A DNA stretch of 61,034 bases from Pseudomonadota bacterium (GCA_021804785.1 JAJZGY010000009.1:1-61034), one strand, 5' to 3'; counted from the first letter of the stretch, positions 37,498-46,340 are shown. The notes: generated by a model from the sequence alone, not told the origin. Translations and numbers: made by a program.

Positions 37498-38661
37498 ATG
37501 AATGGGAATCGTTTGCGCGGCGTTCTGGCCGCAGTTCTGATCGGGACCGCGGGCGTTGCAGGTGCCACCATGATGTTGGTAACCACCGCGCAGGCTGCGG
37601 GGGTCCGCCCGGCGGTCGGCAAGCCTCTGCAGGAAGCCATCAACTTCGCCAAGGAGGGCAAGTCGGCCCTGGCGTTGGACGCGCTCAAGCGGGCCGAAAG
37701 TGTGCACGGCTTGACTGCCACCGAACAGAAAGTCATTGCCGAGACGCGCCAGTATGTCGAAGTCAAAACCGGCAACTTTTCCGGCGGCGTGACCAATGCT
37801 ACCTCTGCCCAGGCGAAATTCGCCATTGATTACAACAACCGCAGATATCATGACGTGATCACCGAAGATCAGGCCTATCTGCGCAAATACGGCGTCCTCG
37901 ACGAAAGCCACAAGGAGATCGTGGCCCAAGCCTATTACCAGATGGGCGATTACCGGGGGGCGCTGAATTACATCACGCACAACCTCAATGGCAGCACCTC
38001 GGCGCTGATGCTGAAAATGGCTGCCGCCAACAAGGTTGGCGACACCTCGGCTCTTGCCCAGTCTGCACGCCAGCTCGTGCTCACGGGTCAGCCCAAGTTC
38101 TGGACCTATGTGCTGATGGCGGCCGATCGTGCCAGCGGACTCAGCGACGATCAGACCCTGGGCATCTACCGCATCCGCCTGCTCACCGGAAATATGCGCA
38201 GTGCCGATGATTATTCGACGGCTACGCAGATTTCGATCCAGCTCGGTTTTCCGCAGGAAGGCCTTGCCATCCAGCAGCGCGGTTTTGCGGCCAAGGTGCT
38301 CTCCGGGACGCGCCAGGAGCGCCTTCTGGCGCTCGCCAAGAAGGATGCGGCTGATCAGGCTGCCGAGATGGGCAAGCTTGCGACGGAAGCCCATGCAGCC
38401 AAGACCGGCGGTCCCCTGGTTCATCTCGCCGAGGTGTATTGGGGAGTCGGCAAGTACAAGGACGCGCTTGCGGCGGTCAACGAAGGCCTCAAGAAGGGTG
38501 GCGTCAAGGACGTCGCCGATGCCGACATCGTCAAAGGCATGGCGCTTGAGGGGTTGAAGCAGACCCGTGCAGCGCTGATGGCCTTCAGGGCTGCGAGCAC
38601 AAATCCCAAGGCCAAGGTTGTTGCGAGCCTGTGGGATCTTTATGCGCGCACGTCGAAATAG
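37498..38661 (+). CDS. Exported TPR-repeat protein of the TonB operon
   Basis: 387 residues. A signal peptide (VLAAVLIGTAGVAGATMMLV, ending AQAAG) is followed by helical repeats such as LQEAINFAKEGKSALALDALKRAE and AQAYYQMGDYRGALNYI. GGTAAG precedes the ATG. It is the last gene before a strong terminator, so it belongs to the TonB/Exb operon and probably works in the periplasm, like the TPR proteins found with TonB2-type systems. No enzymatic motif is seen. Confidence 0.85.
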   Translation: MNGNRLRGVLAAVLIGTAGVAGATMMLVTTAQAAGVRPAVGKPLQEAINFAKEGKSALALDALKRAESVHGLTATEQKVIAETRQYVEVKTGNFSGGVTNATSAQAKFAIDYNNRRYHDVITEDQAYLRKYGVLDESHKEIVAQAYYQMGDYRGALNYITHNLNGSTSALMLKMAAANKVGDTSALAQSARQLVLTGQPKFWTYVLMAADRASGLSDDQTLGIYRIRLLTGNMRSADDYSTATQISIQLGFPQEGLAIQQRGFAAKVLSGTRQERLLALAKKDAADQAAEMGKLATEAHAAKTGGPLVHLAEVYWGVGKYKDALAAVNEGLKKGGVKDVADADIVKGMALEGLKQTRAALMAFRAASTNPKAKVVASLWDLYARTSK

Positions 38662-38691
38662 CCTCTCCGGCAAAGCGATTAGCGCCTGAAG

Positions 38692-38722
38692 GGGCCGCCG
38701 CTCACCCGGCGGCCCTTGCTTT
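38692..38722 (+). terminator. Intrinsic terminator of the tonB operon
   Basis: GGGCCGCCG (38692-38700) and CGGCGGCCC (38707-38715) form a perfect 9-bp GC stem with a CTCACC loop, followed by TTGCTTTA. It lies 31 bases after the TPR gene stop. Confidence 0.85.
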
Positions 38723-38837
38723 ATGGATCAGGCGGGCAAGTCCCGAGGCGCGCGCCATGCGGAAAGATCTTTCTCCCGGACTTTAAATCGGATGCCTGCC
38801 GCTTCACAGTTCTGTGCCACCAAAGGTGAGGCTTGCC

Positions 38838-39395
38838 ATGCCGCTCATTCCCTTCGCAGATATCGACACGCTGCCCGCCAAGGCCCGCGAGGCCTTTGAC
38901 CGGTTGCCGCGCAAGCTCAACATCTTCCGGATGTGGGCCAACGCGCCGGCCTGCTTTCGTCAGGGCTTGCGTCTGGGTGGGGCCATTCTTGGCCAGCAGA
39001 AGCTGTCCGCCGAGTTACGCGAGCTCATCATCCTTCTGACGGCGCATGAAGACGGCGGCGCCTATGAATGGCACCAGCATGTGTCGATTGCTCTGGCCAC
39101 GGGCTGCACGCAAAGCCAGATCGATGCGCTTGACCATGGGGATTATAATGCCGGGTGCTTTGACGAGAGAACCCGTCTTGCTTTGCGGTTTGCGAGCGAG
39201 GTTCGTACCAAGGTACGTGCAAGCGAGGAGGCTTTGCGCGCGGCGCAGGAAGAATTTTCGGCGCAGGAGCTCGTCGAGATCATTCTCACGGTCGGATTTT
39301 ACATGACGATGGCGCGTCTGACCGAGACCGCGCGCGTGGAGCTGGATGCTCCAGGTGGTGCGGCCGTGCTCGCTGCGATTACGAAGGAGAGTTGA
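38838..39395 (+). CDS. Carboxymuconolactone decarboxylase-like protein
   Basis: 185 residues of the CMD/AhpD fold, all helical. LSAELRELIILLTA, EWHQHVSIALATGCTQSQIDAL, DERTRLALRFASEV and ELVEIILTVGFYMTMARL are typical. The CxxC redox pair of AhpD is absent, so it is not a classical alkylhydroperoxidase; it resembles the 4-carboxymuconolactone decarboxylase side of the family, but no protocatechuate genes are nearby. GGTGAGG before the ATG at 38838 sets the start. Its end overlaps the opposite gtrA-like gene by 17 bases. Confidence 0.82.
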   Translation: MPLIPFADIDTLPAKAREAFDRLPRKLNIFRMWANAPACFRQGLRLGGAILGQQKLSAELRELIILLTAHEDGGAYEWHQHVSIALATGCTQSQIDALDHGDYNAGCFDERTRLALRFASEVRTKVRASEEALRAAQEEFSAQELVEIILTVGFYMTMARLTETARVELDAPGGAAVLAAITKES

Positions 39396-39825
39396 GACCT
39401 TTGGCACTGAACACGACAGTGCGTGAGGCGACAAAATTGAACAGCATGCCAATGCCTACGCCGCACATGGTGGCCAAATAGGGGTTACTCAAGGGCGCCG
39501 GAGCGAAGCGCAGCAGCGTCGCGTAGGTGCTGAAATTGACCACCGCACCGAGGCTGTTGGCAGCCAGGAAGCGCAGCCACTCAAAGACAATGGCTTTGGC
39601 CGAACCCCGTGCGGCGGCGTGAGGGAAGGTGAGGGTACGATTACCCCACCAGGTGCAGCCCATGGCGCACGTGATCGAGATCACGCGTGCCCAGATCGGG
39701 CCCAGCCCGAAAAGCAGATGCATGATGGCAAGCACGCTTTCGTCGACGACAAAGCCGACGGTGCCGACCATGGCAAAGCGCACGAACTGGGCGCGGATCA
39801 GGGCGTGCGGGCTTGCGGCCTTCAT
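39379..39825 (-). CDS. GtrA-family small membrane protein
   Basis: 148 residues with four predicted membrane helices and the GtrA phrases FVRFAMVGTVGFVVDESVLA and CTWWGNRTLTF. GtrA proteins are thought to flip undecaprenyl-phosphate-linked glucose or act in related polysaccharide modification. It overlaps the upstream GT2 gene by four bases (ATGA), and the GT2 and large membrane protein genes precede it, giving the order seen in Gtr glycosylation loci. Confidence 0.88.
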   Translation of the reverse strand: MKAASPHALIRAQFVRFAMVGTVGFVVDESVLAIMHLLFGLGPIWARVISITCAMGCTWWGNRTLTFPHAAARGSAKAIVFEWLRFLAANSLGAVVNFSTYATLLRFAPAPLSNPYLATMCGVGIGMLFNFVASRTVVFSAKGLNSPS

Positions 39826-40832
39826 GAGTGTGACGCCGTTGTGGGGGGGTCCTGCGGACCGGCTATGGAAAGATAGGAGAGGCGCTTCAATTCCCAGCGG
39901 CCACGGGTCACGGTATCGAGCACAAGACCGGAGAAGAGCGACAGAAACGCAAGCAGCATCAGCCCCGTGGCAAGGACGGCGGTGGGCAGGCGGGGCACGG
40001 CGCCGGTATGCAGAAATTCGAGCACGACCGGAACGCCAAATCCGAGCGAGCTTAGTGCCAGTAAGCCGAAGAGTGCGGAAAAGAAGACCAACGGCCGCTC
40101 TTCGCGGACCAGGCTGAAAATCGTCATCAGGATACGGAAGCCATCCTTCCAGGTACTGAGCTTGGAGGCAGAGCCTTTTGGGCGCTCCTTATAGTGGGTG
40201 TCGATTTCCGTGATGGGCATGAGCAAGCGCACCGCGTGGACGGTCAGTTCGGTCTCGATGCCAAAGCCCACGGCAGTAAATGGAAAGCTCTTGACGAAGC
40301 GACGGGAGAGCACGCGGTAACCTGTCAGCAGATCGGCGAGCTGTACCTTGAACATCAGCGCGGTCAGTCCAGTGAGCAGGCGGTTGCCCAGCACATGACC
40401 GGGGCGGTAGGCCGACTGCGCCGTGGCGATACGCCGTCCTGATACCATGTCATAGCCCTCCGTGATCAGGGTTGACACGAGGCGCGGCGCGGCACTGGCA
40501 TCGTAGGTGTCATCACCATCGACAAGGACATAGATGTCCGCCTCGACGTCAGCAAACATGCGTCGCACCACATTGCCCTTGCCCTGGCGGGGCTCGCTGC
40601 GCACGATCGCGCCAGCCGCCCGGGCCTGCGCCATGGTGCGATCCTTTGAGTTGTTGTCGTAGACATAAACCCGCGCATTGGGCAGCGCGCCACGGAAATC
40701 GCCGACGACGCGCGCAATGGCCGTTTCTTCATTGAAGCAGGGAATGAGGACGGCAATCCGCAGCGGGGTGGGAGAGGCCGCGAGGTCATCTGGCCGCGTC
40801 GGGGGATGCAATTGCGTCTCTGTCTGGCTCAT
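39822..40832 (-). CDS. DPM1/GtrB-like family 2 glycosyltransferase
   Basis: 336 residues. The GT-A domain starts with IAVLIPCFNEE, has YVYDNNSKDRT, RQGKGNVVRRMF and the metal site VDGDDTYD, and ends with HYKERPKGSASKL. Two C-terminal membrane helices follow (LVFFSALFGLLALSSLGFGV and AVLATGLMLLAFLSLFSG). This is the build of GtrB and polyprenyl-phosphate sugar synthases. It overlaps both neighbours by four bases, so the three genes are translated together. Confidence 0.92.
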   Translation of the reverse strand: MSQTETQLHPPTRPDDLAASPTPLRIAVLIPCFNEETAIARVVGDFRGALPNARVYVYDNNSKDRTMAQARAAGAIVRSEPRQGKGNVVRRMFADVEADIYVLVDGDDTYDASAAPRLVSTLITEGYDMVSGRRIATAQSAYRPGHVLGNRLLTGLTALMFKVQLADLLTGYRVLSRRFVKSFPFTAVGFGIETELTVHAVRLLMPITEIDTHYKERPKGSASKLSTWKDGFRILMTIFSLVREERPLVFFSALFGLLALSSLGFGVPVVLEFLHTGAVPRLPTAVLATGLMLLAFLSLFSGLVLDTVTRGRWELKRLSYLSIAGPQDPPTTASHS

Positions 40833-42451
40833 GGCGCGGTTCTTCTGCGGGTGAGCGGACAAAACATGTAGGGACCGCCAAGATTGGTGTGGATATCGGC
40901 GCAGGTACGAGCCGAGAAGGCAAGGCCGTAGTCGGCAAGCGCCCGCCGGGCCCGCACGCTCTCGGCAGGATCAGCGATGAGGAAGAGCTGGCCCTTGAAG
41001 GTGGTAACGCGGGCTTTAGCTTCGGCACTCAACAGCGAGCCGTCAGTGGGACGGATAAGCCAGCCGTCGATGCGGATCACCGGGATCTGTGGTGGCAATT
41101 CGGGAACGAGATAGCCCATCGGGGCCTCGCCGGTCATCAGGATCATGGTGTGATTGGGATGGGCGATCGGCGGCATCGAGAGGCGCACGTATGGATCACT
41201 CAGGGGCGCGCGGGGCAGGATGTCGGCGCGGGTGGTGGCGATGATCGCAAGGCCGAGGACAGCGAGCACCCCATAGCGCCAGGTGCGCTTGAGCGGCCAC
41301 AGCCCGACCACCGCTACGATAACAATGGGGGCAAGCATTTCGAGGGTGAGGATATAGCGGTAGATGGCAAAGACGATGAGCCAGGCGAGATAGGAGATCA
41401 CCACGAAGGCAAAGAGCGCGCGTGTGGGCTCTGGCTGTGTCAGGGCATCATCGCTGAGGGAACGACGCTTCAGCCACAATACGAGAGCAAGGCCGGCGGT
41501 GACGAGGAACAGCACATAGGCCAGCCCCACCCTGATATCGGTGCAGGGAAGGTCATCGGCGACGCGCCAGTTGATGGAAAACAGGATGGGATCGAGAAAC
41601 GCATGCCACGGTCCGTGTGGCAGAAAGCGGGTGTCACGAAAGGAGAAATCGCGCACCAGTGGCGAGCGGAAATATTCATTGAAATAGGGAAAGAGCGGGT
41701 TTTTGGTGACCTCATACATGCGCACGAGCCAATAGCCCTCGAAGAGCGCGCTGCCACCAATGCCGCCAATCGCTCCACCCGCAAGGCGCAGCGTGCGTTG
41801 CTTGCGATCACCTGGCAGCACCGCGATGGCCGCGGCAAAGCCGAGTGCAAAAGGCGCCTCGGGCAGTTTGAGACCGACTGCGGCGCCAACAAAGAAACCA
41901 CCACACAGGGCAATGAGAGCACCCCGCCACGGGCTGGCGGCAATCAGCGTGCGGTATTGGGCGATGACGATGGCAAGGCCTGTCAGGACAAACACGCTCA
42001 TGATGTTGTCGTAATAGGTGGTGCCGAACAGGCTGACGGTCATGCCGCCCGTCATGCAGAACGCGGCCAGCAGGGCAGCTGGAACACGATTGTCCTTGAG
42101 GCGCAGAAGCGAGCGAAGGATGACGTAGAGCGGAACGATGTTGGCGCCTTGGACCGCCCCCATGATGCCGACCGCGGCGTAGGCCGGCAGATGCGTGGCG
42201 AGCCAGTAGAACGGCACGTCAATCATGGGATTGTAGTAGGTACCCTGATGGGCGACGGCGATATCAAAGCCCATGCGGCCATGGAGGAAGGCGTAGGGGA
42301 TGTACCAGTGGTAGTTGCGGAAATCCCAGGACATGTCTTTGCCCAGCGACATGACGAAGAGGGCACAGCCCAGATCGAACAAACCAAGGAAAAGCCACTC
42401 CCAGAGCGCAAGTCTGGGCCAGGAACGGGGTGGGGCGCTGACAACGCTCAT
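40829..42451 (-). CDS. Large polytopic membrane protein, probable GT-C-type glycosyltransferase
   Basis: 540 residues with about ten hydrophobic helices. An acidic/aromatic first loop (SLGKDMSWDFRNYHWY) sits where GT-C enzymes keep their catalytic Asp, and a soluble C-terminal part ends FSARTCADIHTNLGGPYMFC. I do not recognise a named family. Position upstream of GT2 and gtrA-like genes, with four-base overlap, makes it the likely transferase that uses the lipid-linked sugar (GtrC role). The start is set at MSVVSAPP; the open frame upstream lacks homology. Confidence 0.7.
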   Translation of the reverse strand: MSVVSAPPRSWPRLALWEWLFLGLFDLGCALFVMSLGKDMSWDFRNYHWYIPYAFLHGRMGFDIAVAHQGTYYNPMIDVPFYWLATHLPAYAAVGIMGAVQGANIVPLYVILRSLLRLKDNRVPAALLAAFCMTGGMTVSLFGTTYYDNIMSVFVLTGLAIVIAQYRTLIAASPWRGALIALCGGFFVGAAVGLKLPEAPFALGFAAAIAVLPGDRKQRTLRLAGGAIGGIGGSALFEGYWLVRMYEVTKNPLFPYFNEYFRSPLVRDFSFRDTRFLPHGPWHAFLDPILFSINWRVADDLPCTDIRVGLAYVLFLVTAGLALVLWLKRRSLSDDALTQPEPTRALFAFVVISYLAWLIVFAIYRYILTLEMLAPIVIVAVVGLWPLKRTWRYGVLAVLGLAIIATTRADILPRAPLSDPYVRLSMPPIAHPNHTMILMTGEAPMGYLVPELPPQIPVIRIDGWLIRPTDGSLLSAEAKARVTTFKGQLFLIADPAESVRARRALADYGLAFSARTCADIHTNLGGPYMFCPLTRRRTAP

Positions 42452-42879
42452 CGACGGGCAAACACTGGCGCGATTTTCGCAGATGGGTCTGTGGGCATTC
42501 CCGCTCCGCGTCAAGATGGCAGGCGCGGACGGCCCCATTCCTGACGCCGAATTAGACCATATGTTCGCCCGCTGAGGAAACTGGCGGCCCGCCCTACGGC
42601 ATGTACCTTTCGAGGGTTGCGCCGGACTGGCCGGTGCCGGGCCTCATACATGGAGGGCGAGCCAAATGAAGTCGAACACCCTCGAGAGCCCTATGAGCCA
42701 GTACTGCCGAATGCTCGCTATTAGACAGCGCCAGCCCCAGGGTCGAAACCACAGTCATGCGGTAACCAACCCGCGCATGAGAGCTTGCTCAACCGTCGTC
42801 TTAAAGTCCCGCCTCCTGTCTTGCGCACCGTACACTTCCAGCCCCTGGGCTCCGCCAGAGCCATGGCGCGTGTGCTATG
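42452..42879. other. Intergenic region upstream of the Gtr-type cluster
   Basis: 428 bases between the large membrane gene and the 3' end of the GT4 gene, both leftward. On the minus strand a TTGACG (42509-42514) could be a -35 element for the Gtr cluster, but no clear -10 was found. A GGCTC/GAGCC small stem lies near 42850. I see no gene. Confidence 0.4.
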
Positions 42880-43977
42880 CTATCGACCGCGAACATGAGC
42901 GGGCCCGGTGGGCTCGCCGATCTGCGGCAAGTTGGACAGGAACTGGCGGGTACAGGCCCGCCAGGATCGGGAGAGGGCGAAACCGCGGCAGGCTTCACGA
43001 GGGATCGAAAGAGCTCTCAGGCAGGATTCGCGCAGATCCTCGCGCAAGACCCCGACCGGGGCATCGCCGATCACGTCACAAGGTCCGCTGACCGGAAAGG
43101 CGGCAACCGGAAGCCCGCAGGCCAGCGCCTCGAGAAGGACAAGGCCAAAGGTGTCGGTGCGCGAGGGAAACACGAAGACATCGGCTGCAGCATAATGGCG
43201 CACCAAGTCCTCGCCGGTTTTGGCGCCGAGGAATTTGACCTCAGGAAACTGTCGCGCCAGAGCCTCCCGCGCCGGACCGTCACCGACCACGACTTTGGTG
43301 CCCGGCAGGTCGAGACGGAGGAAGGCTTCGAGGTTCTTTTCCACTGCGACGCGCCCCACTGAGAGCCAAATGGGCCGGGGGAAGGGCAGGCTGGCATCGG
43401 CGATGGGGCGAAACACCTCGACATCGACACCACGCGACCAGATGCGGGTGTTGGTAAAGCCGTGGCCCTCGAGTTCGCGCTGCAGGGCCGGGGTGGCCAC
43501 CATCATGGTTTCTGCCGGGTCATGGAACCAGCGCAGAAAACGATAGATCAGCTCCTCGGAGATGAAGGGCAGACGGGCGCGTACATAGTCAGGAAAGCGG
43601 GTGTGGAAGGAGGTCGTGAAGGGGATGCCGCGCTTCAGGCAGATGGCCCGTGCCGACAGGCCAAGGGTGCCTTCGGTGGCAATGTGAATGGCCTCGGGGG
43701 CAAAGCTGTCGATCAGCTGCTCCAGACGGCGCCGGGGAAAGAGCGCGAGGCGGATCTCGGGATAGGTCGGCAGGGGCAGCGTAAAATGCCCCTGAGGGGT
43801 GGCATAACTCACCTCATAGCCAAGCGCGCCGAGGTCCTGACCGAGGATCTCGAGCGTTCGCACCACGCCGTTAACCTGCGGTGACCAGGCGTCGGTGACG
43901 ATCAGGATGCGCTCGGGCGCGCTTCCGATCAGGGCGTCATCCTCCGGCGCCGCCACGCCCGGGCGCGGCGGCGTCAT
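42880..43977 (-). CDS. Family 4 glycosyltransferase, MgtA/PimB-like
   Basis: 365 residues of the GT-B fold. The N-terminal ILIVTDAWSPQVNGVVRTLE and TSFHTRFPDYVRARLP, and the C-terminal SVGRVAVEKNLEAFL, VGDGPAREAL and FPSRTDTFGLVLLEALACGLPV are typical of alpha-mannosyl/glucosyl transferases that modify lipids. The ATG at 43977 is preferred because the sequence before it is not GT-like. It starts 10 bases after the LpxH-like gene stop, so they form an operon; both point to envelope lipids. Confidence 0.9.
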   Translation of the reverse strand: MTPPRPGVAAPEDDALIGSAPERILIVTDAWSPQVNGVVRTLEILGQDLGALGYEVSYATPQGHFTLPLPTYPEIRLALFPRRRLEQLIDSFAPEAIHIATEGTLGLSARAICLKRGIPFTTSFHTRFPDYVRARLPFISEELIYRFLRWFHDPAETMMVATPALQRELEGHGFTNTRIWSRGVDVEVFRPIADASLPFPRPIWLSVGRVAVEKNLEAFLRLDLPGTKVVVGDGPAREALARQFPEVKFLGAKTGEDLVRHYAAADVFVFPSRTDTFGLVLLEALACGLPVAAFPVSGPCDVIGDAPVGVLREDLRESCLRALSIPREACRGFALSRSWRACTRQFLSNLPQIGEPTGPAHVRGR

Positions 43978-43987
43978 GTAGAGGTCC

Positions 43988-44893
43988 TCAGGCCGGCTGT
44001 ATGGCCTTTGCCGGGCTGAGACCGGCATAGACTCGAGATTCGCGACGTTGAGCGGCCCAGCAGAGAATCTCCATGTTCCCGCGGGCATCTTCGACAAGGG
44101 CTGTGCAGCTTTCAACCCAGTCGCCGTCATTGTGGTAGCGGATGCCATTGATGTCCTTGATCGCCGCGTGATGAATATGACCGCACACGACCCCGTCAAG
44201 GCCCTTGAGCTGGACGTCGCGGGCCACGGCTTCTTCAAAGCGGCAGATGAATTCGACCGCATTCTTCACCTTCTGTTTCAGATAGGCGGACAAGGACCAA
44301 TAGGAAAGGCCGAGGCGACGGCGCATGAAATCAAGCCCCTCATTGGCCTTGAGAGCCACGGTGTAGGCCCAGTCACCGAGAAGGGCGAGCCAGCGCGCAT
44401 AGGTGATGATGCCGTCATATTTGTCGCCATGCAGGACGAGCAGCTTCCTGCCATCCGCAGTGACATGAATGGCGTCGTGCACCACCGTAATTCCCGCCAT
44501 GGTGCGGCCGCAGAACGGTCGGAAGACTTCGTCATGATTGCCCGGGACAAAGATTACCTTCGTCCCTTCGTCGACCTTGTTTAGGATCTGATGCAGCACA
44601 TGACTGTGGGCCTGCGGCCAGTACCAGCGCTGGCGCAAGCGCCAGCCATCGACGATGTCGCCGACGAGATAAAGCTTCTCGCAGGCGTTGCGGGCCAGAA
44701 AATCGCCCAGCAGCTCAGCCTTGCAGCCGCGCGTGCCCAGATGGATGTCTGAGATGAAGATGGTGCGGTGATGCCGCTGCCCCAGTGGGTGGGGGGCTGG
44801 CACGATTGGCCGTTCGGCCAAAAGCACGTCAGCCAGGCTGGCAGGCTGAAAGGCCCGTTTCAGGCTCTGGTCGGACCAGGCGGCTACGCCCAT
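43988..44893 (-). CDS. LpxH-like metallophosphoesterase (UDP-2,3-diacylglucosamine diphosphatase family)
   Basis: 301 residues. Calcineurin-like motifs are FISDIHLGTRGC, LVGDIVDGW, VPGNHDE, VLHGDKYD and VCGHIHHA, covering all metal-binding positions. Its N-terminal ~45 residues are an extra segment. In this family it would remove UMP in lipid A synthesis, although this subgroup is often only distantly related to LpxH. GGAGA stands just before the ATG at 44893. An FNR-like site lies about 150 bases upstream. Confidence 0.85.
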   Translation of the reverse strand: MGVAAWSDQSLKRAFQPASLADVLLAERPIVPAPHPLGQRHHRTIFISDIHLGTRGCKAELLGDFLARNACEKLYLVGDIVDGWRLRQRWYWPQAHSHVLHQILNKVDEGTKVIFVPGNHDEVFRPFCGRTMAGITVVHDAIHVTADGRKLLVLHGDKYDGIITYARWLALLGDWAYTVALKANEGLDFMRRRLGLSYWSLSAYLKQKVKNAVEFICRFEEAVARDVQLKGLDGVVCGHIHHAAIKDINGIRYHNDGDWVESCTALVEDARGNMEILCWAAQRRESRVYAGLSPAKAIQPA

Positions 44894-45043
44894 GTCATTC
44901 TCCTCTCCCCTCGAATCAGCGCCAATGACGCAAGCCAACAGGTGCACCACCAAGGCGACCCTGGTGTGGCGGTGGGATCATGGTTTCATGACGCAGGGGG
45001 AAGAATTGTTGCGGTGCACACTTGCTGTGCAATCTGCCTCACC

Positions 45044-45057
45044 TTGATGCAGATCAA
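45044..45057 (+). promoter_or_regulatory. FNR/FixK-type binding site (anaerobox)
   Basis: TTGATGCAGATCAA, a perfect match to TTGAT-N4-ATCAA, in which both half-sites are intact. Its centre is 40-41 bases before the start expected from the CATAAA -10-like element at 45078-45083, the spacing of class II FNR-activated promoters. It could also serve the leftward LpxH-like gene 150 bases away. Confidence 0.7.
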
Positions 45058-45090
45058 ATATTTGCCAAAGAATTCGGCATAAATTTTGTA

Positions 45091-45245
45091 TGCGGTGCGC
45101 AGCGTGTCCCGAGATTGTTCTTGCAATGCAGCAATCCCGTCGGCATATTGTTGCAGCGCGTCATTAGCGCTCCGCTAATGCCGCCGCCCTTCCTGGGCGT
45201 TTCCTCCCTGAACTTGGCCGCTCACTTGTGAGCGGCCATTTTTTT
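45091..45245 (+). ncRNA. Candidate trans-acting small RNA under FNR/FixK control
   Basis: Predicted ~155-base transcript with no credible ORF. It contains a perfect 8-bp hairpin CATTAGCG-CTC-CGCTAATG (45162-45180), then CGCCC-TTCCT-GGGCG (45185-45199) with a pyrimidine loop. A single-stranded segment TTTCCTCCCTGAACTT (45200-45215) follows; its TCCTCCC is complementary to a Shine-Dalgarno. A strong terminator ends it. This layout is typical of alphaproteobacterial base-pairing sRNAs that use CU-rich anti-SD loops. The 5' end is inferred from the FNR site and -10 spacing. No Rfam family is assigned. Confidence 0.6.
45216..45245 (+). terminator. Strong intrinsic terminator with U7 tail
   Basis: GGCCGCTCA (45216-45224) pairs perfectly with TGAGCGGCC (45229-45237) around CTTG, followed by A and seven T (45239-45245). 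No protein gene on the plus strand ends before it, which is the main reason to infer an RNA gene upstream. Confidence 0.9.
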
Positions 45246-45289
45246 GGTGCCGGCCGCAAAATACGGGGCTGAGGGGCAAAAGAGTCTGC

Positions 45290-46222
45290 CTATTCGGCGG
45301 CGAGACTGGGACGATTGAGGGGCTGTTGCAGCAGCATCGCCCAGGGCCGCGCCAGAAACTCCGAGAGGGCACGGGACAAGCGCTCCCGCACCGCGGCAAA
45401 ATGCGGACCCGGACGCACCGTGCGTTCATCGAGATAAAGACCACGATTGATCTCGATCTGAAGGGTGTGCAGGCCCTCATCTGGGTGACCGTAAAGCTGA
45501 GTGGTAAAGCCACCGGCATAGGGGACATTGCGGGAAACACTGAAGCCTGCCGACTCCAGGGCATCTTCCGCCTTGAGCAACAATACCCTTGCGGCAGCGA
45601 CACCGTAGCGGTCGCCCAGGACGATATCGCTTGAGGCAGCGGGCGAGGGCATCGAGTGGCAGTCAAGCACCACGGCTGCACCGAAGCTCGCCCGGGTCTC
45701 CTGCAAAAGCGCTTGCAATGCCTGATGATAGGGCTGGTAAAGTCGCTGCAGCCGCTCGCCGGCATCGCCTGCGGCAAGCTTGTTGCGATAGATGTCGGCG
45801 CCATCACGCACCACCTTGGGGATGACGCCAAGACCTGCCTGCACCCGGGGGCCCGGGACATCAACGCGAAGCGGCAGCGGGCCGGCAAACATCGCTGGAT
45901 CGAGCTCTCCGGGAGCGCGATTGACGTCGACATAGGCGCGCGGAAAGCGGGCGGCAATCACCGGTGCTCCGAGCGTCAAGGCGGTCTCTACCACCAGGCT
46001 GTCGACGAACGCATCCTCGGATCGGCGCAGGGTGAGTGGTGTTAACCGGCTCGCCTGTACGAACTCAACAGGGTAACAGCGACCGGAATGGGGTAGGGCA
46101 AAGACGAAGGGAACGGTCTGGCGCATTGGTCTGGCCAGGCAGAAGGGGCGCGCATAAAGACCCTCAAGGGTGTCGTCGCTCCCAATCGTGTCCTCGCTTC
46201 CCAAAATGCTGCAGTCCTCCAC
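45290..46222 (-). CDS. Second N-formylglutamate amidohydrolase-family protein
   Basis: 310 residues. Family phrases are FALPHSGRCYP, SEDAFVDSLV, YVDVNRAPGELDP, VLDCHSMPSP, VLGDRYG and TLQIEINRGLYLDE. It is only distantly similar to the hutG product at 10444-11268 and is not next to hut genes. It diverges from cpdR with about 120 bases between. A GTG at 46222 is used as start; an internal ATG at 46126 would remove the first 32 residues. The substrate may be N-formylglutamate or another N-acyl amino acid. Confidence 0.82.
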   Translation of the reverse strand: MEDCSILGSEDTIGSDDTLEGLYARPFCLARPMRQTVPFVFALPHSGRCYPVEFVQASRLTPLTLRRSEDAFVDSLVVETALTLGAPVIAARFPRAYVDVNRAPGELDPAMFAGPLPLRVDVPGPRVQAGLGVIPKVVRDGADIYRNKLAAGDAGERLQRLYQPYHQALQALLQETRASFGAAVVLDCHSMPSPAASSDIVLGDRYGVAAARVLLLKAEDALESAGFSVSRNVPYAGGFTTQLYGHPDEGLHTLQIEINRGLYLDERTVRPGPHFAAVRERLSRALSEFLARPWAMLLQQPLNRPSLAAE

Positions 46223-46340
46223 CTGTGTGCCTAATGGATCATTCCTCGACCGTCGTAATCAAGCGCCTTTGCATCTGGCCTGTCCAGAAAGTCGCCCTTT
46301 AACGAATTTGCGCTATAGTACAGCCAATCAGGGGTAGCGG

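Noticed and set aside
40889..42544. A 551-codon open frame opposite the large membrane protein gene
   Set aside because: The minus-strand frame has regular membrane helices and overlaps its neighbours by ATGA; the plus-strand product is charged low-complexity sequence.
45022..45231. 69-codon plus-strand frame across the proposed small RNA
   Set aside because: It begins upstream of the predicted transcript start, lacks a ribosome site and ends inside the terminator stem.
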